From contig JAGTTD010000019.1 of the NCBI GenBank assembly GCA_018398585.1, positions 62,001 to 126,000 on the forward strand: DNA of 64,000 nucleotides, in the 5' to 3' direction. The position numbers were made by a program, and so were the translations under genes. The first letter of the stretch is position 1. The number at the start of each line of letters is the position of its first letter. Below the pieces are notes generated by a model, which saw only the letters and a list, made by a program, of their open reading frames with translations, was not told the origin of the DNA and did not search any database. This document shows, in pieces, positions 11,466 through 24,771 of this stretch. This stretch comes from Simmondsia chinensis (lineage: Eukaryota; Streptophyta; Magnoliopsida; Caryophyllales; Simmondsiaceae).

Positions 11466-11489
11466 AATGATTTACACCCTAGCTGGAAA

Positions 11490-12621
11490 CATAGAAGCCT
11501 AGTAGAACAAAAGAAGTTGACCTTGCCAACTCCAGTACCGCATAGTTTATGTTTTATGTATAATGGACTAATTGTTATATTTAATATTTTTTTACTTTTT
11601 TTTTTTTTTTGATAATTAGCAAAAAAATCGCGAAACAAGCAGACTACTCGTCAAGCGAGGCCTGAGTCCAACCATAAAAACACGGGGACCAAAACAACCA
11701 GCAGAAAAACAAAGAAACAGGGCAATACAACAACAAACCCAGACCAACAGGCACAACAAATCTCTGTATGTGATTTTCTCAATTAAGTTGTGTAAAACAA
11801 GCCGCATAAATTAGGTTGTGATCTTTGTATGTGTTGTTTAGGTTTAGAACTTTAACAAATCTCTTATAATACAAAAATTAGAACAACACAAAGTCATTGT
11901 ATTTTGTCAATTTAAAAAAAAGCATAAATTCAATACAAATATTAACACAAAACAAGTATACATAAATCATTAGAAAGTAAAGTTTTTGAGCAAGGTATCT
12001 CAATGATGAGTGAGTGTCATATTTGCTTGGGAGAATTGCCTGCTTCCGGCATCAAATGAAACTAGTCATACCTAATTGGTAACAAATTTCCTTGACTCTT
12101 TTGTTTTGTTTTGGACAAGATAGATATAACCATCAGCAGCTAGGTTTATCGGATTTTTCGGACTATTTTAAGCTCACTTTTTTGGTCTTTTAACATATTT
12201 TATTTGCTTTTGTCTTTGTTTATGTGGCTCTCCACAAATGAAATGTTTGACATCTTAATTATTGAATATGGTCTCTTTGACCTTTTAATTTTGTATCCTG
12301 AAATCTCCACAACTAACTTATTTTATATTGATGCAATGCACTATGCCTAGCTAGATTTATAATGTTAGGGCCGGCCATACCTTTCTTCCTGATCCGGGCC
12401 TTGTCAATTGGTAGTCAATGAAGCTATCCGTAGGGTTTTCCTATTTCCTCTTTGTTTGTTGATGTATTGTCAAAGTATTAGTTAATAATACGATTTCTAA
12501 AGATGACTCCTAGTATAGGACAAATATACATGTATTTATGATTTTTTTACTCAGCATAACATTAATAATTTGGCCCTCCGTGATATTTTAATTTAAGTCT
12601 AAATGTAGGAGTTCTATACAT
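11490..12621. other. Intergenic, no gene seen
   Basis: AT-rich, with a T-run at 11595-11610. gttagggccggcc near 12365 resembles one end of the MITE at 12622 but has no partner. No coding exon was found. Confidence 0.6.
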
Positions 12622-12826
12622 CAGGGCCGGTTCTGACATTTACGGGGCCTCAAGAGAAATTCTCAAAATGGGTCCCTTTATACAACAAATTTTAATAATT
12701 TTGACCGTAAAATTTACTGACATTAAGAACTAATATTTTAAAAACTACAATTCCAAAATTCTGGGGCCCTCAAAATTCGGGGGCCCCAAGCGGTTGCTCG
12801 GGTGCTTGGGGTTATGTCCGGCCGTG
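12622..12826. mobile_element. MITE with CAGGGCCGG ends (hAT-like)
   Basis: A 205-bp unit begins CAGGGCCGGTTCTGAC and ends GTCCGGCCGTG, an imperfect inverted repeat of the kind seen at plant hAT MITE ends. The flanks ctatacat and ctatcatt are similar, as expected for an aged 8-bp duplication. It has no coding capacity. Confidence 0.6.
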
Positions 12827-13561
12827 CTATCATTTAATGTTATCGTGTATAAATGAATTCATAACATATTTTACATGAATGAACTTTAAATCATAAATAA
12901 TATACATTTTATCCTACATATATGCTCAATTTCATTGAAAATGAAATGGAATCTATAGCTTGGAGTTTTCATTAAATTGATGTTAGATTATTAGAGGGTA
13001 ATACTTGTGCTGTACATCTTTTTCATCGTTTATTTTTTTTTAAAGATCAAGGATTATTTTATTTTTTTAATAGTAAGCAACAATTGCTGATGTGAGATTT
13101 AATTGAATCAATAATCGACATGCAGTCCCAAGTAATTATCAGACCAGCTGTGAAATGATGGGGAAAAGGGGGAAGAAAAAGGGAAAATGCATATATATAG
13201 AAAAATCTGAATTTGTGGTTGGAAAAGGATATGCAATAACTGTTTTGTTTGTACAGGGACAAAACTAAACATGCATATAATGAATGACGAGCAGGTTTAC
13301 TTGGTGTATATATATATATATATATAAATTATATATATCTGTCCAAAAAATAATTCAAAATACCGACTCCTGAATAATTAACTCTGTAGCAATAATATCA
13401 TGTGATTGTTCATCATGGTGGTGAGATGGGCCATGTAGGTGAAGGAGTTGCTTGCCTGCCAAGTAAACAAACCAAGTTATAATTAGTTTGATGAGAAAGA
13501 AATAAGGCAAAAAGAGAACATTTTGAGGTTGCAATTATTGATATTGAACACCACTATATAC
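12827..13561. other. 3' flank of the MYB gene
   Basis: AT-rich, with a TA microsatellite at about 13308-13326. It probably contains the MYB 3' UTR. No other gene was seen. Confidence 0.5.
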
Positions 13562-15095
13562 TTACTCAATGATGATGTCTCTCCAGTAAGAGTTGGTGGC
13601 TTCATCCTCCATATTAAGCCCACCGTATGTCCATTCTTCAAAGGTGCTTGTTCTACTTGAACTTGGTTTACTGTTAAATTTAATCCCGTGATCATCATCG
13701 TCATCAATTACTTCCTTATCATCATTATCATTTTGAGGCCGCGGTGACGCCGGCACCAGAGACGGCATCTGGGTGCTTTCTGTCAAGGGCACCGGAGTCA
13801 TTGACCCACCCCCAAGAATACTCAAGTGCTCATTTTGATCAAGTTGATGAGTAAAATGAAGAGGGTTAGCATTACTATTACTATTACTATGAATTAGGGG
13901 TTGATCAAATTGGGTATTCATCATGATCATCCTAAGATAATTGTCCAATTGATCATCATGATGATTTTGGAATATTGAAGAGCCAAAGAGCTGATGATGC
14001 GGGCTTGTTTCTAAGTTTTCATGTGGTGGTGGTGGTAGATGGATAAAGTTACTGTTACTTTGACGATTTGAAGTGGCAAGAACTTGGAGTATGCTTTGTA
14101 AGATGTGGAGCTTGGCAAGTTGAGTTGGGTCAGCTGTGTGGAATTGGAGAGCCCTGAGGCTGTCAAAGGGGTTAGGGTTTGGATTATTATTATTTTTGTT
14201 GTTGTTGATTAGCAAATTGCTCAGGTTGGCCGCTGCCAATAATTGAGGGAGGTTCGCTAGCACGTTAAGGTCGGTTCGAGGCTGGTGTGTCACCGGATCT
14301 ATCCCATTTTGAAGGAGTTTCTTTTTAAGGTTCGTGTTCCAAAAGTTCTTGATCTCATTATCTGTCCTTCCTGGGAGGTGGCTTGCAATAGCTGACCACC
14401 TACAACAAATTATCAAAATAGGCACACAATTAAAATAAGTCATTTGAGTGCTTAAGACTTTAATTTGTCGGTCGGTATGATAAAATATGAACTCTGGATG
14501 TATGTCTGAAAAATTAGATTACATGATATATAATAGCACTAATTAAGTTTTTTTTTCTTTTTTCCCCATTGGGTGAAGTCCGTCATAGTAGCATTCTGTC
14601 ACGAATCAATTGTTTATTAAATTCTAGAGAAACAATATAACTTTTCTGTTATATAACTTAATCATGGCATATTTGTCTCTACCTTTTGTCAGATCTAACT
14701 CCACTAATTAGTCTTCATACAGCTTTTGCACTGCTCATATGTCAAATAATGTACGGTTTACTGCAAGTAAAATCATAGTGAAATAATGTAAAATGCGAAC
14801 GCAAGAAACAAGGGAATAAAGTAAAGAGTTACTTGTTGCCGAGCATGGAGTGGAGGTGAATGATGGTTTGCTCCTCATCGGGGGAGAATTTGCCACGCTT
14901 AATATCGGGTCTAAGATAGTTGGTCCATCGAAGACGACAACTTTTGCCACAACGGTTCAAGCCAGCGAGCTTGGGAAGAGCACGCCAGCTGCCATGGCCA
15001 TGCTTGTGGATGTAATCAATAAGTCTATTGTCCTCCTCGGGGGTCCAAGGTCCCTTCTTCAACCCTTTCTCATCGCAGCAAGGTGATCTCCCCAT
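13562..15095 (-). CDS. R2R3-MYB transcription factor, MYB9/MYB107 type
   Basis: The coding sequence is complement(join(13562..14399,14833..15095)), 366 residues, with one GT-AG intron of 433 bp. The start is at MGRSPCC, the usual R2R3 N-terminus; a second ATG lies two codons upstream. R2 (about 14-61) and R3 (about 67-112) carry the spaced Trp residues, and the intron falls in R3 at [15 protein letters not shown], the classical second intron site. The classical first intron, inside R2, is absent. The linker [20 protein letters not shown] and the downstream [13 protein letters not shown] resemble subgroup S10 (AtMYB9/AtMYB107, suberin regulators) and also S24 (MYB53/92/93). Asn-rich and acidic stretches follow, and the end is YWRDIIIE. 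It would act as a nuclear DNA-binding activator. Its position upstream of kinase and HsfA1 genes supports the MYB9 assignment. Confidence 0.93.
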
Positions 15096-15200
15096 GATCA
15101 TATATTATATTTTATTGTATCATGTGATAATATCATGCGCATTTATACTTGAAAATTTTTGATTACATGAGGTGTCTAATTAGGGGGACTTTGGAGGGGT

Positions 15201-15208
15201 TTTTATAG
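15201..15208 (-). promoter_or_regulatory. TATA box of the MYB gene
   Basis: On the minus strand CTCTATAAAAACC lies about 105 bp upstream of the ATG, at a normal plant TATA position given a 5' UTR of about 70-80 bases. Confidence 0.6.
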
Positions 15209-15219
15209 AGTGCCCTGCT

Positions 15220-17939
15220 GTGCTATGTATCTTGGAAGTTTAGAAAACTGACGTGGCTTCATTTTGTGAGGCCAACTAGGAAGCCTTTTGTTTCCCTTTT
15301 TTTTTATTATTTTTTTTTTCTCACTTTTCCCCTTTGGGTGACTCTCATGCTTCATTTTGCCTAGCCTACGTCCTGAATTATGTACATAACTATATTTGTT
15401 CCTTTTTTTGTACTTTAAGCTTTTATGTGTTGTCGTGAGCCCCGGTGTTGCGAGTGCACCTACTTTTGTATTGCGCATTCTCTCGTTAATTATCAACAAA
15501 ATGCATGTAATAACTACATACTATTGATCATAAAACATTTTCCACTATTGATATTTGTTAATGCCCTGCTTGCAAAGGCGAGTATTGGTCAAAGAGTTCA
15601 AACGTAGTGTCCTCAAAATTATTTTAGCTATCTTAACATTGTATCTCAATTTATTGATCACTATTTTGTTGCTTTTTTAAGTCATTTCTTTATAAGATTT
15701 TGTAAGATGTGATGCGTGAAATCTTAGTTTTGAGACAAAATTTCAGGCTAAAGATATATAATTAATATAGGAAAAATTAGTACAATAATAAAAGTCCAAC
15801 ATGTCACAATTTAATGAATGATTTCAGTTTTGGATAGTCAGTTCTCCTAAGTAATTATAAAAGTCAATATAACGAGACCAACTTAAGAATATAGGCCACT
15901 TGCCTACACATTAATCTTCTCAACTTGCCTAATTACTTATGATAAAATATCTCTTTTCAATTACAATTAGTTGGAAACCTAGACTCAACATCTCTCTTTT
16001 TTAATTCAAGATTAGGAGGGTATTTGCAACCATGTTTGTTTGTGTGTATTATGTGACACAACATATCACCTCTATCGCATTGGTATTGTCCTCGCATTCC
16101 ATATATCCATGCTTGTTCTCTTAATTTCTGTCTCGAATAAATGTCCTCGCATTGTTGTTTCTACCTAATTATTGATTGATACATAGTTTTTTAAAAAATT
16201 GTTTCAAAGTGTTGCATGAAAAGCTCAAGAGAAAGGTATATACAATATGTGTGTGTTCGTTCTTATCCCTGCCACATCTACATAACATATACTAGGACAG
16301 CAAAAGGTGGGGATAAATGAGAAACAAGCATGATTACCTTGGTGGTAACGAAGAGATAAATTAATTTTTAAAAAATTGAAGAAGAAAGAAGAAAGAAGAG
16401 CACATAAATCCTGCATGGATGCAGTTTAGTTAAATGCAAACAAAAGCAAATCCAAGTAGGTCATCCAAAGAGAATTAGATTGTTTTATTAATTTTTAAAG
16501 GAAGACAAAGGGAGTATCTAACTGCTACACAAAAGTGTCACCATCACACAGTTGATCCTCCCTTCACCAAACAACCCCTTGTCTTATATTTTTATTTATT
16601 ATTATTGCATGGATTTCCTCATCCTTTTCCTTCCATCTTTTCTCTCTCTTTTTCAAATGAATGACGAGCCCTAGCATCAATCCCTAATTTATAGTTTACC
16701 CAATTTGTATACTCAACATAAATGACATTAACTTATAAAAAAGCAGTTATTTAATATTACTCTTTTTATTATATTTTGTCAGATTGAATTTAGCTTTTTT
16801 CATTAATATTTTGGAGCAATCTACAGGTACAAAAAAATATACTTAATTATATTCTACATACACATGTTAAAATATAATTATAGCTTATAAGAAAATAATT
16901 GATTTAATTTCGCCTTTTATAATCTATTGAGTTTTTATAAATCAGATCATTTAAAATATAAATAAGATTTCCAAATTTGATCAGTATAAAATAGTGGTGG
17001 CTGTCTGGCAGGGAAGCAAGCAGCAGCTTCTTTGATAAAATAGAGTTTATTTCCTCCTCATTAGTTTATTAGAACAAGCAACTAACTAATTATGCGGCAA
17101 CACTGCGTCCATGGATACAATCGCCCATGACCGGCCGGATAAGCATGGATGATCATCAAATACTGACAATTCAGCGTTCATGAACAGAATAACAACTAGC
17201 TACTATATTGTTATATATATAATTCTGAAACTCTGAACCATTTTTACATATTTTACAGTCTGAATTGGCATTTATAGCCTATGTAAAATTATGTCAAATC
17301 AGAGAGTAATTAATTAAAAAATAGGTATAATGTTCAAAAAAAAAAAAAAATTTAAAAATAGGTACAATTTATACATATTAGTAGATGCATTAATTTAGAT
17401 GGGGCTTTGCTACACGCCACGAGAAAAATGTCACAAATAGAACACAGTTGGTTATTCTTGTGACATTTTCGTGAATTTTTTCTCGCGATTTTAAAATTTT
17501 TCGTTTAAATGATGCGGATATATGTTTATTCCTAGATGAAGTCAAAAGGGGGGTGGTGAAAAAGGGAGGGGTTGGTCCTTATTTTCCTACACCCTTACCT
17601 CATTCATCCACTCCTACAAGTCCCTTCTCTCACAATCTACTCTTTTATTATCAATTTTATACTTGGATTACACTTAACAAACTGCACCCTTTTTTTATTC
17701 ATTTTACTGCACCTTCCATTTCTTGGGAGGCTTGGCTTCCTGGATGTCCCTCCTATGACTCATCAGGCCTATGCTATTGAATAAGAGACTAACATCTCTC
17801 TTTTTCTGCAATTGTTTCTCTCCTTAGCTCATACCTTATGCGTTGTTACGACAAAAAAAATTTCCCAGTTAGTTCTTGAAGTACATACACCTATCATACT
17901 TACTTCTCAAATAGCTATTAGAGATCATAAAAGTATGAA
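15220..17939. other. Intergenic, upstream of the MYB gene
   Basis: AT-rich with homopolymer runs (A-run near 17335). No credible exon, RNA gene or complete transposon was seen. The 5' part probably contains the MYB promoter. Confidence 0.6.
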
Positions 17940-18520
17940 ATTTCTTGTATCACTTCCTAGGGGATCATCTTAAGCAAACAACATGGTCTTCTTTTACCAT
18001 TTTAAGCAAACCCTTTTGGTCATTCCGGTAGAATCTCCTCATTTAGGTCTCTATGTAAGAAAGCAGTGTTTATATTTATTTATTCTAATTCAAAATCATG
18101 CCTTAACAGTTAGAGCCTGTAGAGCTCTTAATTTGGTATGCTTTACTGCATGAGAAAAAAATTTCCTTGTAGTTTGTACCCTTAGGTTTTGGGTATATCC
18201 GCTTGCAACTAATTAGGTTCCTTGACCTTAAAAACTCATTTGTGGGTAACAAGCCTACTATTATGGGATCTTTTGACCAAGACCCAAGTCTAATTTTTAG
18301 TCGAAAGAATGCATTTCCTCTTTCATAGCATCTAATGACTCATATGCATTCTTACTATTTATGCTTGTTCAAAGATTAAGGGTTTAGTCTCATCATATTC
18401 ACATGCAACGTTCAGAGAAGAAGCAATAACGTTACATAATCATGTCTATCAGGATGTTTGATATTTCTCTTTTTTCTATCAATTGTCAACGGGTATCAAC
18501 ACAAATCAATTATCTAATAT
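17940..18520 (-). mobile_element. Old copia remnant, RT part
   Basis: Read on the minus strand, decayed fragments resemble the start of copia RT: LVASGYTQ-like text, a KFFSHAVKHTKLRALQAL-like stretch and TAFLHRDLNEEI, all with stops and shifts. It is the downstream half of an older copia copy. The integrase half is at 24772-25330, on the other side of the younger insertion. Confidence 0.6.
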
Positions 18521-18525
18521 GTTTT

Positions 18526-18994
18526 TGTGAAGAATAAAATATCCAAGAACTGGATCCGATTCACATACTATATAACAACTATGAAGTAAATAACAGGATA
18601 AAATAGAATAAACGAAGGAGACAATAGAAACCCCTCTTCTATCGAGAGAGAGAAAAACCACGGGAAGAGATGGAGAATCTTTATTGATCGAAATAATGGA
18701 AGAATTACAATTTACTTCCTCTCTCTATCAATGATGATTGCGCTCACTTTATTTGGATCTAATACGAAACCCTGATATTATATTTATATGTCACGAGTAG
18801 ATCAGGTCCTGATCGATCGGCATTTCCCGATCGATCGGCTCCTTGATCGATCGATACCTCCCGATCAATCGGCGAGCTCTCTGTAGCGAACTCTTTCCTG
18901 CGTACTTCCCGACCGATTGGCAATACCCCCGATTGATCGGCATGGTCACAGCAAGCCCTTCATAAATACAAGAAATTTGAGACATAACCTAACA
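18526..18994 (-). repeat. 3' LTR of the minus-strand copia
   Basis: It is 469 bp. On the plus strand it starts TGTGAAGAAT and ends CCTAACA. It contains a dense cluster of CGATCGATCGG palindromes at about 18811-18945, adjacent to the TATA side of U3. Confidence 0.85.
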
Positions 18995-19065
18995 AATCTC
19001 CACCTTGGCTCAAATTTCAAACAAAAGAATTTCTCCACCTTCTCCACAAAACACCCTGATCGGGC

Positions 19066-22000
19066 TCATCTCAACAAAATACAAAACCCATCCAAATTCA
19101 AGTAATGCTCAAACTTACTACTAGGTAGAACTTTAGTGAACATATCAGCGGGATTACCAGCTGTGCCAATCTTCTTCAATTCAACCTTGCCCTCTTCAAT
19201 CAGATCCCGAATGCAATGATGTTTAACATCTATATGCTTTATCCTATCATGATGGGTCATCTGATCCTTGGCTAAACGAATTGGTGATTGACTATCACAA
19301 TAAATAGCAACTGCGCCTTGATCAACATTAATCTCACTGATTAAGCCCCTCAACCACACAGCTTCTTTAAACGCTTCTGTCACTGCCATATATTCAGCCT
19401 CTATAGTTGATTGTGCTGTAACTGACTATAAACAAGCTCTCCAACTGATAGCACAGTTACCAACTGAGGTAGACTTCCTCTTATCGAGGTCACCACCATA
19501 GTCTGAATCAACATAACCAACTAAACAGCTTCTGTAATACTCAGTCTAATTAAATTAGGTTAGGTATTATAATACGATTAAAATTCGCTATTATTTCGAT
19601 TTGCTTATAAATAAATTAATGAATTAAGTATCAGAAATGGGTCCATTAGTAATATTAAAGTGATTAAATAGGTAAAGGTATATATATATATAAAGAAATA
19701 AAAATAAATAAAATAAAAAGAATGAAAAAAAAAAGAGAAAAAGGGCCGTGGAAACCCTTTTCCCATAAACCCTCACATATCTCCTCTCACCGCCTCCCTC
19801 TGCGTCTCCCTCTATTCCTTCGCCTCTCTCACTCTCGCTCACTCTCGTTTTCTCTCTTTTTTTGTCAAATCCTAAATTCCGGTTCTTGCTTGATAGGATC
19901 TGACGCTAATCCATAATAGGAGTTCGACTTTTGGATTAAACGCTAGTAAAGGTAAGTGTACCACTCCCCCTACTTGTTTATAAATACGACAAATCTGATT
20001 TTTAAGGGTTTGATATGTGAGACTTATATTTGAATAGTTTATTAGTTTGTTAAAATAGGTTCAGGCATATATATTTGGTTAATTGCGTGATTTCTACTCT
20101 TTTGATTTAACATGTACCGATTTATACGTTAATTTGTTGTTTAAATATGTGATTCCTACTATTGTTTGATGTGTTAAAATGTAGTTTGAATTGTATTGAT
20201 TTATACGTTGAATTAATGTTTAAACAAATGAATCTTGAAAGGAATTATACTTGTGAGTATGCGAAAGAAACTATTGAGAACTTGCTATTTGAATCAAAAG
20301 ATTTTATGGGAAGAGTTTACAGATAACTACGTTGACCCTCCGGGGTTTATCGACGATAGAATGCGAAATGTGAAATGTGAAAGTCGATCTGTGACGCTGT
20401 CGCGGGAATAATACCGGCACATAGATCTATGTTCGATCCTATTGGATCTATCGACTTAGAATCGGTTTGAATTTGTGAAATGTGAACGTCGATTGTGACC
20501 CTGTCGCGGGAATAATACCGGCCGTAGTTTTCGTTTCGTCTGTGAGTTTTACCAAAATGAGCTCTTGTGAAATAAGTTAAATTATAAAGTATTGGTTTGG
20601 TGCTACCTCAACATGATTTCTAAAGATAAATTGATTTTTACTTGCTTTGGTTGGAGTTTTATTCATTTAAATAACATGCCTGATCAGGGTAGGGTGTATG
20701 GTATACTTGCTGAGCGGTTGTTTGCTCACCCTATTAATTTATCTTTCAGATTAGTAGCCAGTGGCAAATTCTAGAGGAATGAGGATGATGCAGCGACTCT
20801 CTGTTTCAGAATTTAGTCTATTTTTGTAGTTTAATTATTTGACAGTTTTGTAGTGGGATATTATAGACTGTTTGAGATATTGTAATTTGAGCTTCCGCAC
20901 TATTAGTTTTAAAATGTTAGTATCGATGTATTTGGACTTGAGGTCATATATGTTGGCAAAATTTATGGAATTTTGGGAAATTTTAATCGAAAGATTTTAG
21001 GCTTCGTACTATGATAAGGGGATTTATTGTAGTACGGCCGTGTAGCGTCCTCTTAACTTAAGCCTATTCGGTATAACGTTTGGGGACATTACAGCTTCGA
21101 CTCCTCCCAAACTCCAAACATGCACCAGAAGTGCCACGTAAATACCTGAGAATCCATTTAACAGCTTGCCAATGCTCTTTACCTGGATTCGACATATATC
21201 TGCTCACCTTGCTAATAGCATGTGCAATATCTTAACGTGTGCACAATGTAGCATACATGATGCTACCAACTGCATTGGAATATGGAACATGTAACATCTC
21301 TCTGATGTCTTCATTTGTTTGTGGCGAAGCTAATGTTGAAAGCTTGAAATGAGCTGTCAAAAGAGTGCTAACTGGTTTAGCATCTTTCATATGGAAACGA
21401 TCTAAAACCTTCTCAATATACTTCTCCTGAGACAAGTATAGCTTTTCTGCTTTTCGGCCCCTCTTGATTTTCATACCAAGAATCTTCTTGGCTGCTCCTA
21501 AATCTTTCATCTCGAATTCACTTTTCAACATAGCTTTCAGCTTGTCGATCTCAGACATATCTTTAACTGCAATCAACATGTCATCAACATATAACAGAAG
21601 AAAAATGAATGAACCTGCACTAGTTTGTCTGAAATAGACACAACTGTCATATTTACTCCTGAAGAACCCATGACTGGTCATAAATTGATCAAATCTCTCG
21701 TACCACTGTCTTAGAGATTGCCTCAAACCATAAATAGATCTCTTCAACAAACAAACATGGTCTTCTTTTCCTTCAACAATACAGCATTCAGGCTGATGCA
21801 TGTAAATACTCTCTTATAGCTCACCTTGCAGGAATGCAGTTTTCACATCAAGCTGCTGTAACTCTAAATCATGCATGGCTACTAAGCAAGTAGTGCTCCA
21901 ATGGATGTCATGAAAATCGACTCCATAACCTGATTGTAGCCTTTGGCTACCAATCGAGTCTTGTACCTTACATCTTCAGCTCTTGGAATGCCTTCTTTTC

Positions 22001-24285
22001 TTTTGAAAACCCATTTACAACCAATGATCTCCTTCCCTGTTTGAGGCTTAACAAGCTGCCAAGTCTAGTTCTTCTGCAAAGATTCCATCTCTTCATGCAT
22101 TGCCATCAACCACTTTTCTGAATCAATTCTAGACCCACCTCCTGAATAAGTGGAAGGTTCACTGTCTTCCATAGTCTCAGCCACCGAAAAAGCATAAGCA
22201 ACCATCTCTTTGTAACCATAACGCTGCGATGCTTTGGTTTGTCTCTTCTGTCTTCCACTAGCTATAGTATACTGCTCCACCTGCTGATTGGTTTCAACTA
22301 CTTCATTTCTTTCCAAAATCTGTACTAGAGGTGCCTATATACTTTCTGTGGATTTAGTCTACTGCTGTATTGGACTACCCAACTGTATCTCAACTATCTC
22401 TGGCATCTGCACTTGATTAGAATCACACATAACAAAAGACTTCTTCTGTGGATGGAGTAATGAAAACTCATCAAACATTACATCATGTAACCAAGAAAGA
22501 TGCACTTCTTGGCTCTAGGCTCAAGCTTTCCTTCATTAACATAAGCATAAGCAGGGTAACCGAAAATTCTTAAATGAGAATAATCTGCAGGGGATCCAGA
22601 CCATATCTCTTCTGGAGTCTTCATTTGAAGAGACAAATGAGGTGAACGGTTCGCCAAGTGACATGCCATGTTCATTGCCTCTGCCCAAAATTCTCTGCCC
22701 AAACCTGCATTCGAAAGCATACAACGAGCTTTTTCTAGCAACGTTCTATTAAGCCTTTCTGCAACTCTATTCTGCGGAGGTACCTGTGCAAGTTCTATCC
22801 TTGACAATGCCTTGATATTCACAGATTTAGTGAAGTCACCCTCAACATATTCAAGCCCATTGTCTGTCCTTAACTTCTTAATCGACTTCCCTGTCTGCTT
22901 CTCAAGTAAAGCCTTCCATTTCTTCAAAGTGTCATACACAATAAGCCCCTTTTACTGAGCTCAGACAGCCCCTTATCACCCATATGACCAAGCCTCATAT
23001 GCCATAACTTAGTGATATCTGAACATGTCATAGATGATGAAGTAACAGCTGCTAATCCTGTCACTATGGAACCAACAAGTTCATATAGAGTTCTTACCTG
23101 TCTGCCTTTTTTCACAATCAGAGCACCCTTACTGACCTTCATAACTCCACCTTGAGCTGAGTACTTGCACCCATGAGAATCAAGGGTACCTAAAGAGACG
23201 AGATTCTTCTTTAAATCTGGAACGCGACGAACGTCACTCAGTGTCCTAACAATGCCATCAAACATCTTAACTCGAATTGATCCTATACCCAAAACTCTGC
23301 ACGCTGCATCATTACCCATTAGAACAAATTCACCATGAATTGACTCATATATGGTGAACCAGTCTCTATTGGGACAAACGTGATAGGAGCAACCCGAATC
23401 CAGAATCCAATTGTCTTTAGATCTGGACTGAGATTTGGTCACTAACAGAACATCAACATTACTCTCATCTTCAACTACACTAGCTTATGCGGGTTTATTG
23501 TTTCTTTTTTTGTCCTTTCTGCTATCAGTTTTTAGTTTTCCTTTAAGCTTATAACAGTTTCTCTTAATGTGCCCTTTTTTATGACAGTAGTTACAGGATA
23601 GGTCTTTATGTCTAGACTTAGACCTAGACTTGTTTCCACCATTATCAGATCCTCTTGTTTCAGTTCTTCCTATCACAAACAAACCACTTCTTGAGTCATA
23701 AATGGAGCTAGACAACTCCTTATCTACTCGTTCTTCACTCAGTAAGTTTTTCTTAATCTCATCAACTGTGATAGTTTTTCTATCACCATAAATCATGCTC
23801 TCAACAAAGCCTTTATAAGAGGTAGAGAGAGAACACAACAGTAACATAGCCTGATCTTCATCCTCAGGAGCATCATCAAGCTCCTTTAACTCTTGAATAA
23901 TAGAGTTAAATTCATTAATATGATTCTTAAATGACGTACCTTTTGACATACGAAAGGTGAACAACCGGTGCTTAACTGCAAGTTTGTTGGAGACAGACTT
24001 AACGCAGAACATCTCCTGCAATTTCTCCCACAACTCCTTAGCGGTTTTCACTTCCAAAACTTCTGTCAAAACATCATCGGTAAGACACATCTGAATAGCG
24101 GTTAGAGCGTTTTCTTCTAACTTCTCCCATTGTCCTTCTGATAAATTCTCTGGCTTCTTTTCTTTCCCGTCCAAAGCTTTCTTCAAGCTGTTTTGAGTCA
24201 AGAGACCCTTGATACGAATTTGCAATAAACTAAAACTCCCTTGACCACCAAACTCCTCAACTTCAGATTTCACAACGGACTTCAT
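19066..24285 (-). pseudogene. Copia gag-pol, interrupted
   Basis: gag starts at 24285 (MKSVVKSEVEEFGG) with an intact CX2CX4HX4C knuckle (CNYCHKKGHIKRNC). A TAA at 23485 ends it before the protease, which keeps ILDSGCSYH. The pre-integrase HH pair (LWHMRLGH) is present, but at about 22940 a deletion removes the CC pair and the first catalytic Asp of integrase. Later integrase text has RTDNG and ERLNRTLLEKAR. RT (21801-21232) carries YVDD. RNase H ends at 19066 (DMFTKVLPSSKFEH...ILLR). A solo LTR at 19533-21093 splits the RT end from RNase H. It is not functional. Confidence 0.88.
19533..21093. mobile_element. Solo LTR (1561 bp) inserted in the copia element
   Basis: It begins TGTAATACTC and ends GACATTACA, giving TG...CA with inverted ends TGTAAT/ATTACA, and has a perfect 5-bp duplication gcttc at 19528-19532 and 21094-21098. 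It contains a TATA-like ataaataaa near 19610 and two imperfect copies of a block ending in tgtcgcgggaataataccgg. No internal retroelement domain is present. A second copy of the family is at 26687-29477. The LTR type suggests Ty3/gypsy, probably a chromovirus, by inference. Confidence 0.8.
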
Positions 24286-24322
24286 AGTACCAAATCGAAT
24301 AACTAGGGCTCTAATACCAATT

Positions 24323-24766
24323 CGTGAAGAATAAAATACCCAAGAATTGGATCCGATTCAAATACTATAACAAATATGAAGTAAATAACAGGATAAAAGA
24401 GAATGAATGAAGGAGACAATGATTTACGTGGAAACCTCTCTTCAATCGAGAGGGAGAAAAACCACGGGCGGAGATGAAGAATCTTTATTGATTGAAACAA
24501 TGGAAGAATTACAATTCACTTCCTCTTTCTCTCAATGATGACGCCACTCACTTTATTTGGATACCTAATACGAAACGCTGACGTTGTATTTATATGTCAC
24601 GCGTAGATCAGGTCCCGATCGATCGGTACCTCCTGATCGATCGGCGAGCTCTCTACAGCGAAATCTTTCAGGCGTACTTCCCAATCGATCGGCAATATCC
24701 CCGATCGATTGGCATGGACACGGCAAGCCCTTTATAAATACAAGGAATTTGAAACACAACCTAACA
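24323..24766 (-). repeat. 5' LTR of the minus-strand copia
   Basis: It is 444 bp and matches 18526-18994. The terminal T next to the primer site is mutated (CGTGAAG instead of TGTGAAG on the plus strand). It has fewer GATC palindromes than its partner. Confidence 0.85.
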
Positions 24767-24771
24767 GTTTT

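Larger units (their letters stand above)
7889..11481. mobile_element. GAGCTCG-rich hAT-like element, split by a copia insertion
   Basis: The left part (7889-8457) starts TATGGGTGTAAAC and is a monotonous run of gagctcg/gctcgat words. Its other end, TTTACACCCTA, is found at 11471-11481, after the copia element. The flanking 8-mers gctagaac (7881-7888) and gctggaaa (11482-11489) match at 6 of 8. Removing the copia insert gives a coherent element of about 0.58 kb. Related copies are at 42677-43091 and 63037-63393. Confidence 0.65.
18526..24766 (-). mobile_element. Ty1/copia element, full structure but decayed
   Basis: On the minus strand the 5' LTR (24323-24766), an AATTGGTATTAGAGCCC primer site, gag-pol, a GAGCCAAGGTGGAGATT polypurine tract and the 3' LTR (18526-18994) occur in order. 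A perfect 5-bp duplication gtttt flanks it (18521-18525 and 24767-24771). The element proper is about 4.7 kb; a solo LTR of 1561 bp is inserted in its RT/RNase H region. It is inserted into an older copia copy, whose parts lie on both sides. Confidence 0.92.

Noticed and set aside
18800..18950. CRISPR-like array of GATCGATCGG repeats
   Set aside because: Spacing is irregular, the repeats are short palindromes inside copia LTRs, and the genome is a plant.
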